Origin: VFMC01 sp050248155
Lineage (GTDB): Bacteria; Actinomycetota; Acidimicrobiia; Acidimicrobiales; Ilumatobacteraceae
Length of the DNA: 64,000 bases
NCBI GenBank assembly: GCA_050248155.1
Contig: JBFWSW010000014.1
Coordinates: 21,541-85,540 of the forward strand
Direction of reading: 5' to 3'
Part shown: positions 1-7,758 of the stretch, in pieces
How positions within the stretch are numbered: position 1 is the stretch's first letter
How the letters are laid out: every line of letters begins with the position of its first letter
Made by a program: the position numbers and the translations under genes
Notes under the pieces: generated by a model
Told to the model about the DNA's origin: nothing
Databases searched by the model: none
Seen by the model: only the letters and a program-made list of their open reading frames with translations

Positions 1-2004
1 GGCGTCACGCTTGCGCCACCCGGCATCGCGGATGATCGTGTTCGCGGTGAACGAGCGGCGCTCGCCGGCCGACAGCACGAGCGGGAACTCCTCGGTCGCG
101 ATGGGCGGGTCGTCGGGGAGCGCGGCGAGCTCGTCGAGCAGCTCGGGCACGACGAGGTGGATGCGCCCGTCGGCGGTGCCCAGCCGACGCCACACCTCGT
201 CCCACTCGTCGACGGTGAACGTCACGCCGTGGTGGTTGGTGAGGATCGCGTCGAACAGCGCCTCCCCCAGTTCCAAGCCCTCGCCGGTGAAACCCGCGCG
301 TCGGACCGAGGCTTCGAAGTTGAGTGCGCATCGGTGTGCAGCACCCCACAGGATGGCCGCCGACACCGCACCGTCGGGCAGCGTCGGGCCGAGCGTCCGG
401 TACAGCACGATCGGGGCCAGCGCGCCGAGTGACGGGTCCTTGGAGGTGGCGTCGAAGAAGGCCGCGGCGAACTCGCCGCGGCCCCGCTCGGCGGCTGCCC
501 GCAACGGGGCCAGCTGCTCGGGCCGGATCGCGCCGAGCGCCTCGACGAGACGGGCGTGGATCTCGGGCTCGGGCAGCACGCCTTCCGGTGCGGGGAGGAT
601 CGGCTTGCGGAGGTGGAAGACGTTGTGCGGGAAGTCGAAGTTGAAGAAGGTGGCCTCCCACTTCTCGAACTGCGTCGGCGCGGGCAGCACGTAGTGCGCG
701 AGCCGCGCCGTCTCGGTCATCGCGACGTCGATCACCACGACCAGCTCGAGCGCCTCGAGCGCCTCGCGCATGCGCCTCGTGTCGGCGAGCGAGTGGGCCG
801 GATTGCCGCTCTCGACCAGCATCGCTCGGTACCGGCGCGGGTGGTCGGTGAGGATCTCCTCGGGCACGACGTTGCACGGCACGAGCCCGCTGATGATCTT
901 GGCCCCGACGACGGGCGACACGTGATCGGGCGCGCCCTCGGCGGCCTTGCCACCCGAACGGACCAATGCCACGAGCGAGCTCGGCAGGTACTGCGAGCCG
1001 GGTACGCCGAAGTTCCCGGTGAGCACCCACACGAGCTTCTCGAGCCAGCTGTTCAGCGTGCTGTGGCGGTTCATCTGGATGCCCAGGTCCTCGGCCACCG
1101 CGACGCTCGATGCCGCCGCGAGTCGTCGCGCCGCACCGCGGATCAGCTGCTCCCCCACGCCGCATCGCTCGGCGAAGTCGGCCACCGGGACCGCGGCGAA
1201 GGTCTCGATGATCTCGGGCGCCCCGGTCGTGTGCTCGTCCAGCCAACCCTGGCGGACGAGCCCTTCCTGCACGAGCACGGCGACCATCGCAGCGAGGCAG
1301 AACGCGTCGGTGCCCGGCCGGACCTGGAGGTGGAAGTCGGCGAGCTCGGCGGTCTCGCTCCGCTTGGGGTCGATCACGATGATCGCTCGGCCCGGGTCGT
1401 TGGCGATCTCCTTCAGCACCGTCCGAGCACGGGCGAGCCCGTGGCTCTGCCACGGGTTCTTCCCGACGAACAGCGCGGCCTCGGCGTGCTCGAAGTCGGC
1501 ACGCAGCATCGCGCCGAACATCTTGCCGTTCACCCAGAACTCGCCCGTCTTCTCCTGCGACAGCGCGTTGGCGCGGTACTTCGCACCGAGCGCCCGCAGC
1601 GTCGCCCCGCTGTAGCCGCCGCCGAGGTGGTTCCCCTGTCCGCCTCCGCCGTAGTAGAAGATCGACTCACCACCATGAGCGGCTCGGATCGCCGCGAAGC
1701 GATCGGCGATCTCGCCGATCGCGGTGTCCCAGTCGATCGCCTCGAAGGTGCCGTCGTCACGCCGTCGCAACGGCGTCGTGAGCCGAGGTTGGTGCTGGTA
1801 GTGATCGAGCCGCAGCGCCTTCTCGCACGTGTAGCCCTGCGAGGCCGGATGTGCCTTGTCGCCGCGGATGCGCTCGAAGCGCGTGCCCGAGTCGCCGCCG
1901 AGGCGCACCTCGATGCCACAGTTGCACTCGCAGAGGATGCATGCGGTCGGCTGCCACTCGGCCCGTGCCCCGGCCCCCTCCGCCCCCAGGACGGTGTCGG
2001 TCAT
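1..2004 (-). CDS. molybdopterin oxidoreductase, 4Fe-4S N-terminus (3' end beyond window)
   Basis: The frame is open from ATG 2004 to the left edge (668 codons), so the C-terminus is missing. It begins with a 4Fe-4S binding pattern: Cys22-x2-Cys25-x3-Cys29, with the fourth ligand Cys60 in GYTCEKAL. The body reads like the bis-MGD (DMSO reductase) superfamily: GGGGQGNHLGG, FVGKNPWQSHG, VIDPKRSETAELADFHL, and MTETARLAHYVLPAPT, the usual segment before the cofactor-binding end. No Cys or Sec is evident at the usual molybdenum-ligand region near QEKTGEFW, so a formate dehydrogenase is not indicated. Substrate unknown. An HxlR regulator and a ferredoxin lie directly upstream on the same strand and could be regulator and electron partner (inference). 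A -10 hexamer 6 bases before ATG 2004 fixes the start. Confidence 0.9.
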   Translation of the reverse strand, partial: MTDTVLGAEGAGARAEWQPTACILCECNCGIEVRLGGDSGTRFERIRGDKAHPASQGYTCEKALRLDHYQHQPRLTTPLRRRDDGTFEAIDWDTAIGEIADRFAAIRAAHGGESIFYYGGGGQGNHLGGGYSGATLRALGAKYRANALSQEKTGEFWVNGKMFGAMLRADFEHAEAALFVGKNPWQSHGLARARTVLKEIANDPGRAIIVIDPKRSETAELADFHLQVRPGTDAFCLAAMVAVLVQEGLVRQGWLDEHTTGAPEIIETFAAVPVADFAERCGVGEQLIRGAARRLAAASSVAVAEDLGIQMNRHSTLNSWLEKLVWVLTGNFGVPGSQYLPSSLVALVRSGGKAAEGAPDHVSPVVGAKIISGLVPCNVVPEEILTDHPRRYRAMLVESGNPAHSLADTRRMREALEALELVVVIDVAMTETARLAHYVLPAPTQFEKWEATFFNFDFPHNVFHLRKPILPAPEGVLPEPEIHARLVEALGAIRPEQLAPLRAAAERGRGEFAAAFFDATSKDPSLGALAPIVLYRTLGPTLPDGAVSAAILWGAAHRCALNFEASVRRAGFTGEGLELGEALFDAILTNHHGVTFTVDEWDEVWRRLGTADGRIHLVVPELLDELAALPDDPPIATEEFPLVLSAGERRSFTANTIIRDAGWRKRDA

Positions 2005-2010
2005 GGACGA

Positions 2011-2016
2011 ACGATA
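2011..2016 (-). promoter_or_regulatory. -10 hexamer of molybdopterin oxidoreductase
   Basis: TATCGT on the minus strand, with 6 bases between it and ATG 2004; implies a leaderless mRNA. Confidence 0.5.
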
Positions 2017-2063
2017 CGACAGTCCGTTTCGTGAGGCAACGGAAAGAGATGTGACGCCGGTCG

Positions 2064-2531
2064 TCAGGCTGACGGTGCGGCCGATCGCCGGCGCCCCGGA
2101 CCGCTGCGAGTCGTGACGTCGTCGAGTCGGAGCGACTGGCCGCAGTGGTCACAGACGACCGTCGGCACGACGGTGTGCCCGCAGTGGTGCACGAGATGCA
2201 CCGGCGCACCCATCGGAGCCGCCCACCGGTCGCCCCACGCCATCAGCGCCGCGATCACCGGGAACAGGTCGCGGCCCTTGTCCGTGAGGTGGTACTCGTA
2301 GCGCTCGGGATGGTCCTGGTACTTCACCCGCTCGACGATCCCGTGCTGCACGAGCGTGCCCAGCCGATCGCTGAGGATGTTCCGCGCGATGCCGAGATCG
2401 CTCTGGATCGCCTCGAAACGGCGCTGACCCCACATGAGGTTGCGGACGACGAGCAGGGTCCACCACTCGCCGACCACGTCGAGCGCCTGCGCGACCGAGC
2501 AGTTGAGGTGTGCGACGCTCGTCCGCTTCAC
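2064..2531 (-). CDS. HxlR-family transcriptional regulator
   Basis: 155 aa from GTG 2531. The winged-helix HxlR pattern is clear: NCSVAQALDVVGEWWTLLVVR, then RRFEAIQSDLGIARNILSDRL, and a wing in RVKYQDHPERYEYHLTDKG. The C-terminus carries a small Cys/His cluster (HHCGH...CDHCGQ) that may bind zinc and is common in actinobacterial members. HxlR proteins are DNA-binding regulators, often of redox or xenobiotic genes. It lies 59 bases upstream of the molybdopterin oxidoreductase on the same strand, its most likely target (inference). The N-terminal Cys11 sits where redox-sensing HxlR proteins keep a conserved cysteine. Confidence 0.9.
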   Translation of the reverse strand: MKRTSVAHLNCSVAQALDVVGEWWTLLVVRNLMWGQRRFEAIQSDLGIARNILSDRLGTLVQHGIVERVKYQDHPERYEYHLTDKGRDLFPVIAALMAWGDRWAAPMGAPVHLVHHCGHTVVPTVVCDHCGQSLRLDDVTTRSGPGRRRSAAPSA

Positions 2532-2538
2532 GACCTGG

Positions 2539-2544
2539 AGGCTA
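2539..2544 (-). promoter_or_regulatory. -10 hexamer of HxlR gene
   Basis: TAGCCT on the minus strand, 7 bases before GTG 2531. This supports that GTG over any longer reading into the ferredoxin gene. Confidence 0.5.
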
Positions 2545-2577
2545 CCGCTGACGGCTGGTGCGGCGAGGCGAGGCGAG

Positions 2578-2829
2578 TCAGGCCGCGCTGACGCGGTCGA
2601 GCTCGATGAAGATGCACTCGCCGGGGCACTCGATCGCCGCGTGGATGACGTCCTGCTCGAATCGGTGCGGCACCCACGCCAGGCTGCCCGAGCTTCCCGG
2701 ATCGTTGAGCGCGACGCCGTCCTCGGCCACGTAGGCGATCCCGTCCTCGAGCTGTACGAACACATCAGGAGCGTGATCGAGGCACAGGCCGTCGCCCGTG
2801 CAGAGGTCCTGATCGATCCACACCCGCAT
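2578..2829 (-). CDS. small ferredoxin, probably 3Fe-4S type
   Basis: 83 aa from ATG 2829. Cys10-x5-Cys16 (CTGDGLC) and Cys68-Pro are the three ligands typical of short actinobacterial 3Fe-4S ferredoxins. Position 13 of the loop is Asp rather than Cys, so a 4Fe-4S cluster is less likely. An additional Cys72 lies close to the third ligand. The acidic surface and small size fit an electron carrier, usually for cytochrome P450s or other oxygenases. No P450 is in the window. The nearest redox enzyme is the molybdopterin oxidoreductase two genes downstream, so a partnership there is possible but unproven. Confidence 0.87.
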   Translation of the reverse strand: MRVWIDQDLCTGDGLCLDHAPDVFVQLEDGIAYVAEDGVALNDPGSSGSLAWVPHRFEQDVIHAAIECPGECIFIELDRVSAA

Positions 2830-2910
2830 GACCTGTCCGACGATATCGGGTTCGACCACGCGGGCACCCGGCCGCCCGGACCCTCGAGGGCGACCGTCGG
2901 ACCACCCCGT

Positions 2911-2916
2911 TACGCT
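2911..2916 (+). promoter_or_regulatory. -10 hexamer of oligopeptidase B
   Basis: TACGCT, 6 bases before GTG 2923; selects this start over the longer open frame upstream. Confidence 0.5.
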
Positions 2917-2922
2917 CACGCC

Positions 2923-4977
2923 GTGCCATCCGCAGCCCCGACAGCGTCGACGCCACGTCCCCCGATCGCCAAGCAGGTGCCACACACCTGGCACCGGCCG
3001 ACAGGAGACGCCGACGATCCGTGGGCGTGGTTGCGCGACCGCGACGATCCCGACACGATCGCCTACCTCGCAGCCGAGAACGCATACGCGGAGGCGTGGT
3101 TCGAACCCCACCGCCAACTGACCGAGACGCTGTTCGACGAGATCAAGTCGCGCGTCCAGGAGACCGACGTAGCCGTACCGGTGCGCAAGGACGACTGGTG
3201 GTACACCGTCCGGACGGAGGAGGGGCTGAGCTACGCGATCCACTGCCGCGGCAGCAGTCGCGAGTCGGCGACCGAGCACGTGCTCCTCGACGAGAACGTC
3301 GAGGCGGCCGGCACCGAGTACTTCTCGCTCGGCCTCTTCGAGGTGACGCCCGATCACGCCCGCGCCGCGTGGAGCAGCGATCTCGACGGCAGCGAGCTGT
3401 ACACGTTGCGCATCCGCGACCTGGCGACGGGCACCGACGCCGCCGATGTCCTCACCGGTACGTCGGCGTGGGGCGGCGCCGCGTGGTCGGCCGACGGGAC
3501 CGAGCTCTTCTACATGATGCCCGACGACCAGATGCGCCCCTTCCAGGTGTGGCGGCACACGATCGGGACCGCGCAGAGCGACGACGTCTGCGTCTACGAG
3601 GAACCCGACGAGCGGTTCTACGTGGGCGTCGAGCTCACCCGCAGCAACGAGTGGATCGTGATCGAGTCGGCGAGCAAGCAGACGAGCGAAGCGTGGCTGA
3701 TCCCGGCGTCCGATCCACACGCGAGCCTGCGGCGCGTACGCGACCGGGTGGAGGGCGTCGAGTACAGCATCGACCACTGGGGCGCCGACTTCGTCGTGCT
3801 GACGAACCTCGATGCCGAGGACTTCCGGGTGATGAGCGCGCCGCTCGATCAACCGGGGACGTGGACCGAGCTGCTTCCGCACGTGGCCGGGCAGCGGATC
3901 ACTGCGTGCGAGCCATTCGCCGATCATCTCGTCGTCCACGAGTGGGCCAACGCACAGCAGCGAGTGCGCGTCGTGCGGCGCGGCGGAGATGTCACCGTCA
4001 TCGATCTCGGCGACGAGCCGCACGAGCTCGAGCTCGACGCCAACCCCGAGTGGCGCACGGCCACGCTCCGGTACGCGTACCAGTCGTTCACCACGCCGCT
4101 CTCGATCTTCGAGGTCGACCTCACCACCGACAAGCGCACGCTGCTGAAGCAGACCCCAGCGCCCAATGTCGAGCTCGACCGCTACGTCGCGACGCGAGAG
4201 TGGGCGACCGCCGGCGACGGGACACGGGTGCCGGTCGACATCGTCCGCCGGAAGGGCACCGAGGCGGACGGCCAGGCACCGTGCCTGGTGTTCGGCTACG
4301 GCAGCTACGAGTCGTCGATGCCCCCGTGGTTCAGCGTGAGTCGCATCTCGTTGCTCGATCGCGGATGGACCTGGGCACTGGTCCACCCGCGCGGGGGTGG
4401 CGAGCTGGGCCGCCGGTGGTACACCGACGGCAAGCTGTTGAACAAGCGGAACACCTTCACCGACACGATCGCCTCGGTCGAGCACCTCATCGATGCCGGA
4501 TGGGCCCACCGGGACCGCGTCGTCATCCGCGGCGGCAGCGCCGGCGGCCTGCTCGTCGGTGCGTGCATGACGATGCGTCCCGAGCTGTTCGCGGCAGTCG
4601 TCGCCGAGGTGCCGTTCGTCGACGCGGTCACGACGATGAGCGATCCGTCGCTGCCCTTGACCATCACGGAGTGGGAGGAGTGGGGCGATCCACGCGACGA
4701 GCCCGCTGCCAGCTACATGCTCGCCTACTCGCCGTACGACAACACGGTGCCGCGCGACTACCCGGCGTTGTACATCACCGCAGGTCTGAACGACCCACGC
4801 GTGAGCTACCACGAGCCGGCGAAGTGGTGCGCGAAGCTGCGCGCCGTGCGCACCAACGACGCGCCGCTCGTCATGAGGACCGAGATGGGCGCCGGCCACG
4901 GAGGGCCGAGCGGGCGCTACAACGTGTGGCGCGACGAGGCCTTGGTCAGCACGTTTCTCCTCGTCGTCAACTCGTGA
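2923..4977 (+). CDS. ptrB: oligopeptidase B (S9A prolyl oligopeptidase family)
   Basis: 684 aa, the normal length for oligopeptidase B, a cytosolic serine peptidase that cuts short peptides after Arg/Lys. An N-terminal beta-propeller (about residues 20-420) precedes the alpha/beta-hydrolase domain. The catalytic triad can be read directly: Ser539 in GGSAGG, Asp624 in AGLNDPRV, His659 in GAGHGGPSGR. GTG 2923 is preferred because a -10 hexamer lies just before it; the open frame continues further upstream without homology. It stands alone, and its 3' end overlaps the convergent MauE-like gene by 11 bases. Assignment to oligopeptidase B rather than prolyl oligopeptidase rests on the SYESSMPPWF and GAGHGGPSGR segments and on length. 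Confidence 0.93.
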   Translation: MPSAAPTASTPRPPIAKQVPHTWHRPTGDADDPWAWLRDRDDPDTIAYLAAENAYAEAWFEPHRQLTETLFDEIKSRVQETDVAVPVRKDDWWYTVRTEEGLSYAIHCRGSSRESATEHVLLDENVEAAGTEYFSLGLFEVTPDHARAAWSSDLDGSELYTLRIRDLATGTDAADVLTGTSAWGGAAWSADGTELFYMMPDDQMRPFQVWRHTIGTAQSDDVCVYEEPDERFYVGVELTRSNEWIVIESASKQTSEAWLIPASDPHASLRRVRDRVEGVEYSIDHWGADFVVLTNLDAEDFRVMSAPLDQPGTWTELLPHVAGQRITACEPFADHLVVHEWANAQQRVRVVRRGGDVTVIDLGDEPHELELDANPEWRTATLRYAYQSFTTPLSIFEVDLTTDKRTLLKQTPAPNVELDRYVATREWATAGDGTRVPVDIVRRKGTEADGQAPCLVFGYGSYESSMPPWFSVSRISLLDRGWTWALVHPRGGGELGRRWYTDGKLLNKRNTFTDTIASVEHLIDAGWAHRDRVVIRGGSAGGLLVGACMTMRPELFAAVVAEVPFVDAVTTMSDPSLPLTITEWEEWGDPRDEPAASYMLAYSPYDNTVPRDYPALYITAGLNDPRVSYHEPAKWCAKLRAVRTNDAPLVMRTEMGAGHGGPSGRYNVWRDEALVSTFLLVVNS

Positions 4978-5350
4978 CGACGGCGACGACCGCGAGCGCC
5001 ATCAGGACACCGTTGCGCACGACGTGATGCCAGCCGAGCGGTCGTGCGCTCCACGCTCCGAAGCACGCGCACGGTGGCCGGCGTCCCTGCCGGAGCGTTC
5101 GGGCGAGCAATGCCGTGAACGTCGCGAGCGTGACCAGCGCGACGGTGGCGGCCGCAGTAGGTGCGACGCCGGCGACGACCACTGCGCCGACCGCCAGCTC
5201 GAACCAGGGCACGAACATGGCGACCCCGGGCGGCACGCCCATCCGGCCGGCCTGCTCCGGCCACTCCCGACCGGCGTACACCTTGCTCGCACCGGCGAGC
5301 ACGAAGACGACGCCGAGCACGACGCGAGCCACGATCTGGACGACGTGCAC
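4967..5350 (-). CDS. MauE/DoxX-like membrane protein
   Basis: 127 aa from GTG 5350, with about four hydrophobic segments (residues 5-20, 45-60, 65-85, 108-125). The start VARVVLGVVFVLAGASKV and the late motif PCACFGAWSARPLGWHHV match the MauE-like branch of the DoxX superfamily. Those proteins carry a Cys-x-Cys-Phe near the membrane and are linked to disulfide or methylamine-dehydrogenase maturation. No methylamine genes are nearby, so only a general thiol-redox role is inferred. It starts 6 bases after the MBL-fold gene ends and is probably cotranscribed with it. Confidence 0.8.
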   Translation of the reverse strand: MHVVQIVARVVLGVVFVLAGASKVYAGREWPEQAGRMGVPPGVAMFVPWFELAVGAVVVAGVAPTAAATVALVTLATFTALLARTLRQGRRPPCACFGAWSARPLGWHHVVRNGVLMALAVVAVVTS

Positions 5351-5356
5351 CGCAGG

Positions 5357-6217
5357 TCAACCGAGCTCGACGGTCAGCCCCTCACGGGCGGTGATGACCT
5401 CGAGGCCCATCAGCCGCCCGGCCTTCGCGGCGCACTCGCCGAGCGCGTCGATGGCCTCGTCCGACCGCGTCGGATCGTGGTGGAACAGCGCGAGCTTGCG
5501 TGCGCGGCACTGGCCGGCGAACCACACGGCGTAATCGACGGTGCAGTGACCCCAGTCGAACTTCCGGGCGAACTCGTCGGGTGTGTACTGCGAGTCGTGG
5601 ATGAGCAGATCGACGTCGCGGGCGAGCTCGAGCGCCCCACCGCTCGCACGGAACGACCCGTCGTGGGGCTGCTGATGGTCGCTGATGTATGCGACACGGA
5701 TCCCGTTCCACTCGACCCGGTAGCCGAGCGTCACCCCGACGTGGGGCACGACTCGTGCCATGACCCGGGCGTCCCCGATCGAGAACTCGTCGTCGCCGAC
5801 GTCGAAGAAGCGGAAGCTCCCGGGCCACTGATCGAGCGTGATCGGGAAGAGCGGTGGGCAGATGATCGACTGGAACACGTCGGTGACGGATCGGCCGTCG
5901 TCCTGGCGAGGCGCGTACACGTCGAGCTCGGCCCCGGGCTTGAGCATCGGCGTGAAGAACGGCAGCCCCTGCGTGTGGTCCCAGTGCATGTGCGTGAGGA
6001 GGCACGTGCCGCGGAAGGAGCCGTCGTGTGGCTGAGTCGCTCCGAAGTAGCGGAGGCCGGTACCCATGTCGAACAGGATCGGTGATGCGCCGGGCACGTC
6101 GAGTGAGACGCACGACGTGTTGCCGCCGTATCGGACGATGTCATCGCCGTGGCACGGGGTGGAACCCCGAACTCCGTGGAACGTGACCCGGAACCCTGCT
6201 GAACCCCCGATCAGCAC
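5357..6217 (-). CDS. MBL-fold metal-dependent hydrolase
   Basis: 286 aa from GTG 6217. The metallo-beta-lactamase motif HMHWDH sits in LTHMHWDHTQG. It is preceded by VTFHGVRGSTPCHGDD and YGGNTSCVSLDV, characteristic of a branch related to RNase Z and cyclic-nucleotide phosphodiesterases. Later metal ligands fit ISDHQQPHDG and LLIHDSQYT, and HCTVDYAV is also typical. A longer reading to GTG 6292 is open but adds 25 residues of low complexity. It would also leave only 14 bases to the divergent start at 6307, so the shorter form is preferred. Substrate unknown. Confidence 0.85.
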   Translation of the reverse strand: MLIGGSAGFRVTFHGVRGSTPCHGDDIVRYGGNTSCVSLDVPGASPILFDMGTGLRYFGATQPHDGSFRGTCLLTHMHWDHTQGLPFFTPMLKPGAELDVYAPRQDDGRSVTDVFQSIICPPLFPITLDQWPGSFRFFDVGDDEFSIGDARVMARVVPHVGVTLGYRVEWNGIRVAYISDHQQPHDGSFRASGGALELARDVDLLIHDSQYTPDEFARKFDWGHCTVDYAVWFAGQCRARKLALFHHDPTRSDEAIDALGECAAKAGRLMGLEVITAREGLTVELG

Positions 6218-6292
6218 ACGATAGGTGCGTGCGGAGCGGGAGGGAAACCCGTGCTCCGTGACGTCCGTCGCAAGGCCCACGAGCGCGGTCAC

Positions 6293-6298
6293 TAGCGT
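6293..6298 (+). promoter_or_regulatory. -10 hexamer of thioredoxin-like fusion gene
   Basis: TAGCGT, 8 bases before GTG 6307. It falls in the 89-base divergent region shared with the MBL-fold gene. Confidence 0.45.
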
Positions 6299-6306
6299 GC
6301 TGCTCC

Positions 6307-7749
6307 GTGACCACTTCTGCCCCGACGCTCCCCGACGGACTGGTCGTCATCGTCAAGGAGGAGTGCGAGACGTGTCGCATGATCGCGCCGCTGCTGGCCG
6401 GCCTCGACGTGGCGGTCTACACACAGGACGATCCGACGTTCCCTCCCGATGTCGATCCGATCCTCGATCAGGATCTCGCGGTCAGCTGGCACCACGACAT
6501 CGAGACGGTTCCGACGCTCATCCGGGTCGCCGACGGCCGCGAGGTCGAGCGCACCGTCGGTTGGTCGCGAGCGGAGTGGCAGCGCATCACCGGCATCGCC
6601 GACCTCGGCAACGAGCTGCCCGTCATGCGCCCAGGGTGTGGGTCGATGAGCGTCGATCCCGATCGCGTCGATGCCCTGCGTGCTCGGTTCAGCGGGCACA
6701 TGCTGACATCGCGACGCATCGAGCTGGCCGACCTCGACGACGAGATGGAGCTGCTGTTCGATCGTGGCTTCACCGATGGCTTGCCCGTCGTCCCGCCGAC
6801 CGAGGAGCGCGTGCTGCGCATGTTGCAGGGCACGACACGTGAGGCCGCCGACATCGTCGCCGTGGTCCCTCCCGATCTCGTCCCGGTGACCGTCGAGAAG
6901 ATCGCGATCAATGCCGTGATGGCCGGTTGCAAGCCCGAGTACCTCCCCTGGGTGATCGCCGCGGTCGAGGCTGTCTGCACCGACGCGTTCAACATCCACG
7001 GCGTGCTCGCGACCACGATGCCCGTCGGGCCGGTGATCATCTGCAACGGGCCCGGCACGAGAGCGATCGGGATGAACAGCGGTGGCAACGTCCTCGGCCA
7101 GGGCAACCGAGCGAACCTCACCATCGGCCGCGCCGTGCAGCTCGTGGTGCGCAACGTCGGCGGCGGGCGGCCCGGGGAGGTCGATCGAGCGACCCACGGC
7201 AACCCGGGGAAGCTGTCGTTCTGCTTCGCCGAGCTCGAGTCGCCGTCACCGTTCACCCCGCTCGCCACCAGCCTGGGCCTCCCCGATGGCACGAACGCGC
7301 TCACGGTCTTCGCGGGCGAGGGACCGCGGTGCATCGTCGATCAGGCAGCGCGCGATCCCGAGTCGCTCGCCACGTCGTTCGCCGCCTGCCTGCGCAGCCT
7401 CCACCATCCGAAGTTGGTGATGGGGTTCGACGTCGTGCTCGTGGTCGGGCCCGAGCACGGTCGGGTCTTCGCCGAAGCAGGCTGGGACAGGGACCGCTTG
7501 CTCGCCGCGTTGCACGATCGCCTGCAACTGCCCGGGACCGAGCTCGTGCGCGGCGCAGGGGGCATGGCCGAGGGGATCCCCGAGCGGCTGCGCGACCTGA
7601 CCCTCGGCAAGTTCCGCCCGGGCGGCATCCTCGTCGTGCACGCCGGGGGCGGCGCCGGGTTGTTCTCCGCGATCATCGGGGGCTGGGTGAACGGAGAGGT
7701 CGGCTCTGCCCCCGTCACGGTGACCGTCGACGGACCTCGCGGTGGATAG
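6307..7749 (+). CDS. thioredoxin-like domain fused to a conserved uncharacterised domain; UGSC-selenoprotein partner
   Basis: 480 aa. Residues 10-100 look like a thioredoxin fold: VVIVKEECETCRM with Cys20-x2-Cys23, then a cis-Pro-like TVPTLIRV. Residue 111 is the Cys of a separate PGCGSM motif. From about 150 the protein enters a different conserved region: FTDGLPVVPPTEERV, CNGPGTRAIGMNSGGN, then GKFRPGGILVVHAGGGAG. I cannot name the enzyme. The gene ends with TAG, and the UGSC selenoprotein begins 10 bases later, so a thiol/selenol relay between the two products is a reasonable inference. No TGA interrupts this frame, so this partner uses cysteine only. Confidence 0.75.
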   Translation: MTTSAPTLPDGLVVIVKEECETCRMIAPLLAGLDVAVYTQDDPTFPPDVDPILDQDLAVSWHHDIETVPTLIRVADGREVERTVGWSRAEWQRITGIADLGNELPVMRPGCGSMSVDPDRVDALRARFSGHMLTSRRIELADLDDEMELLFDRGFTDGLPVVPPTEERVLRMLQGTTREAADIVAVVPPDLVPVTVEKIAINAVMAGCKPEYLPWVIAAVEAVCTDAFNIHGVLATTMPVGPVIICNGPGTRAIGMNSGGNVLGQGNRANLTIGRAVQLVVRNVGGGRPGEVDRATHGNPGKLSFCFAELESPSPFTPLATSLGLPDGTNALTVFAGEGPRCIVDQAARDPESLATSFAACLRSLHHPKLVMGFDVVLVVGPEHGRVFAEAGWDRDRLLAALHDRLQLPGTELVRGAGGMAEGIPERLRDLTLGKFRPGGILVVHAGGGAGLFSAIIGGWVNGEVGSAPVTVTVDGPRGG

Positions 7750-7752
7750 GGT
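7747..7752 (+). promoter_or_regulatory. -10 hexamer of UGSC selenoprotein gene, overlapping upstream stop codon
   Basis: TAGGGT, 6 bases before ATG 7759. Its first three bases are the TAG stop of the preceding gene, so the selenoprotein gene may have its own leaderless promoter as well as readthrough from upstream. Confidence 0.45.
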
Positions 7753-7758
7753 GCGGCC

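Noticed and set aside
5..1453. 482-codon Arg/Ala-rich open frame on the minus strand near the left edge
   Set aside because: Out of frame with the molybdopterin oxidoreductase, which shows the Fe-S motif and continuous homology to the edge.
2578..4899. 773-codon open frame on the minus strand across the oligopeptidase gene
   Set aside because: Only its last 83 codons are real (the ferredoxin); the rest is a shadow of ptrB.
6218..6292. N-terminal extension of the MBL-fold protein to GTG 6292
   Set aside because: The extra residues look non-conserved, and the start would leave 14 bases to the divergent gene's start, inside its promoter.
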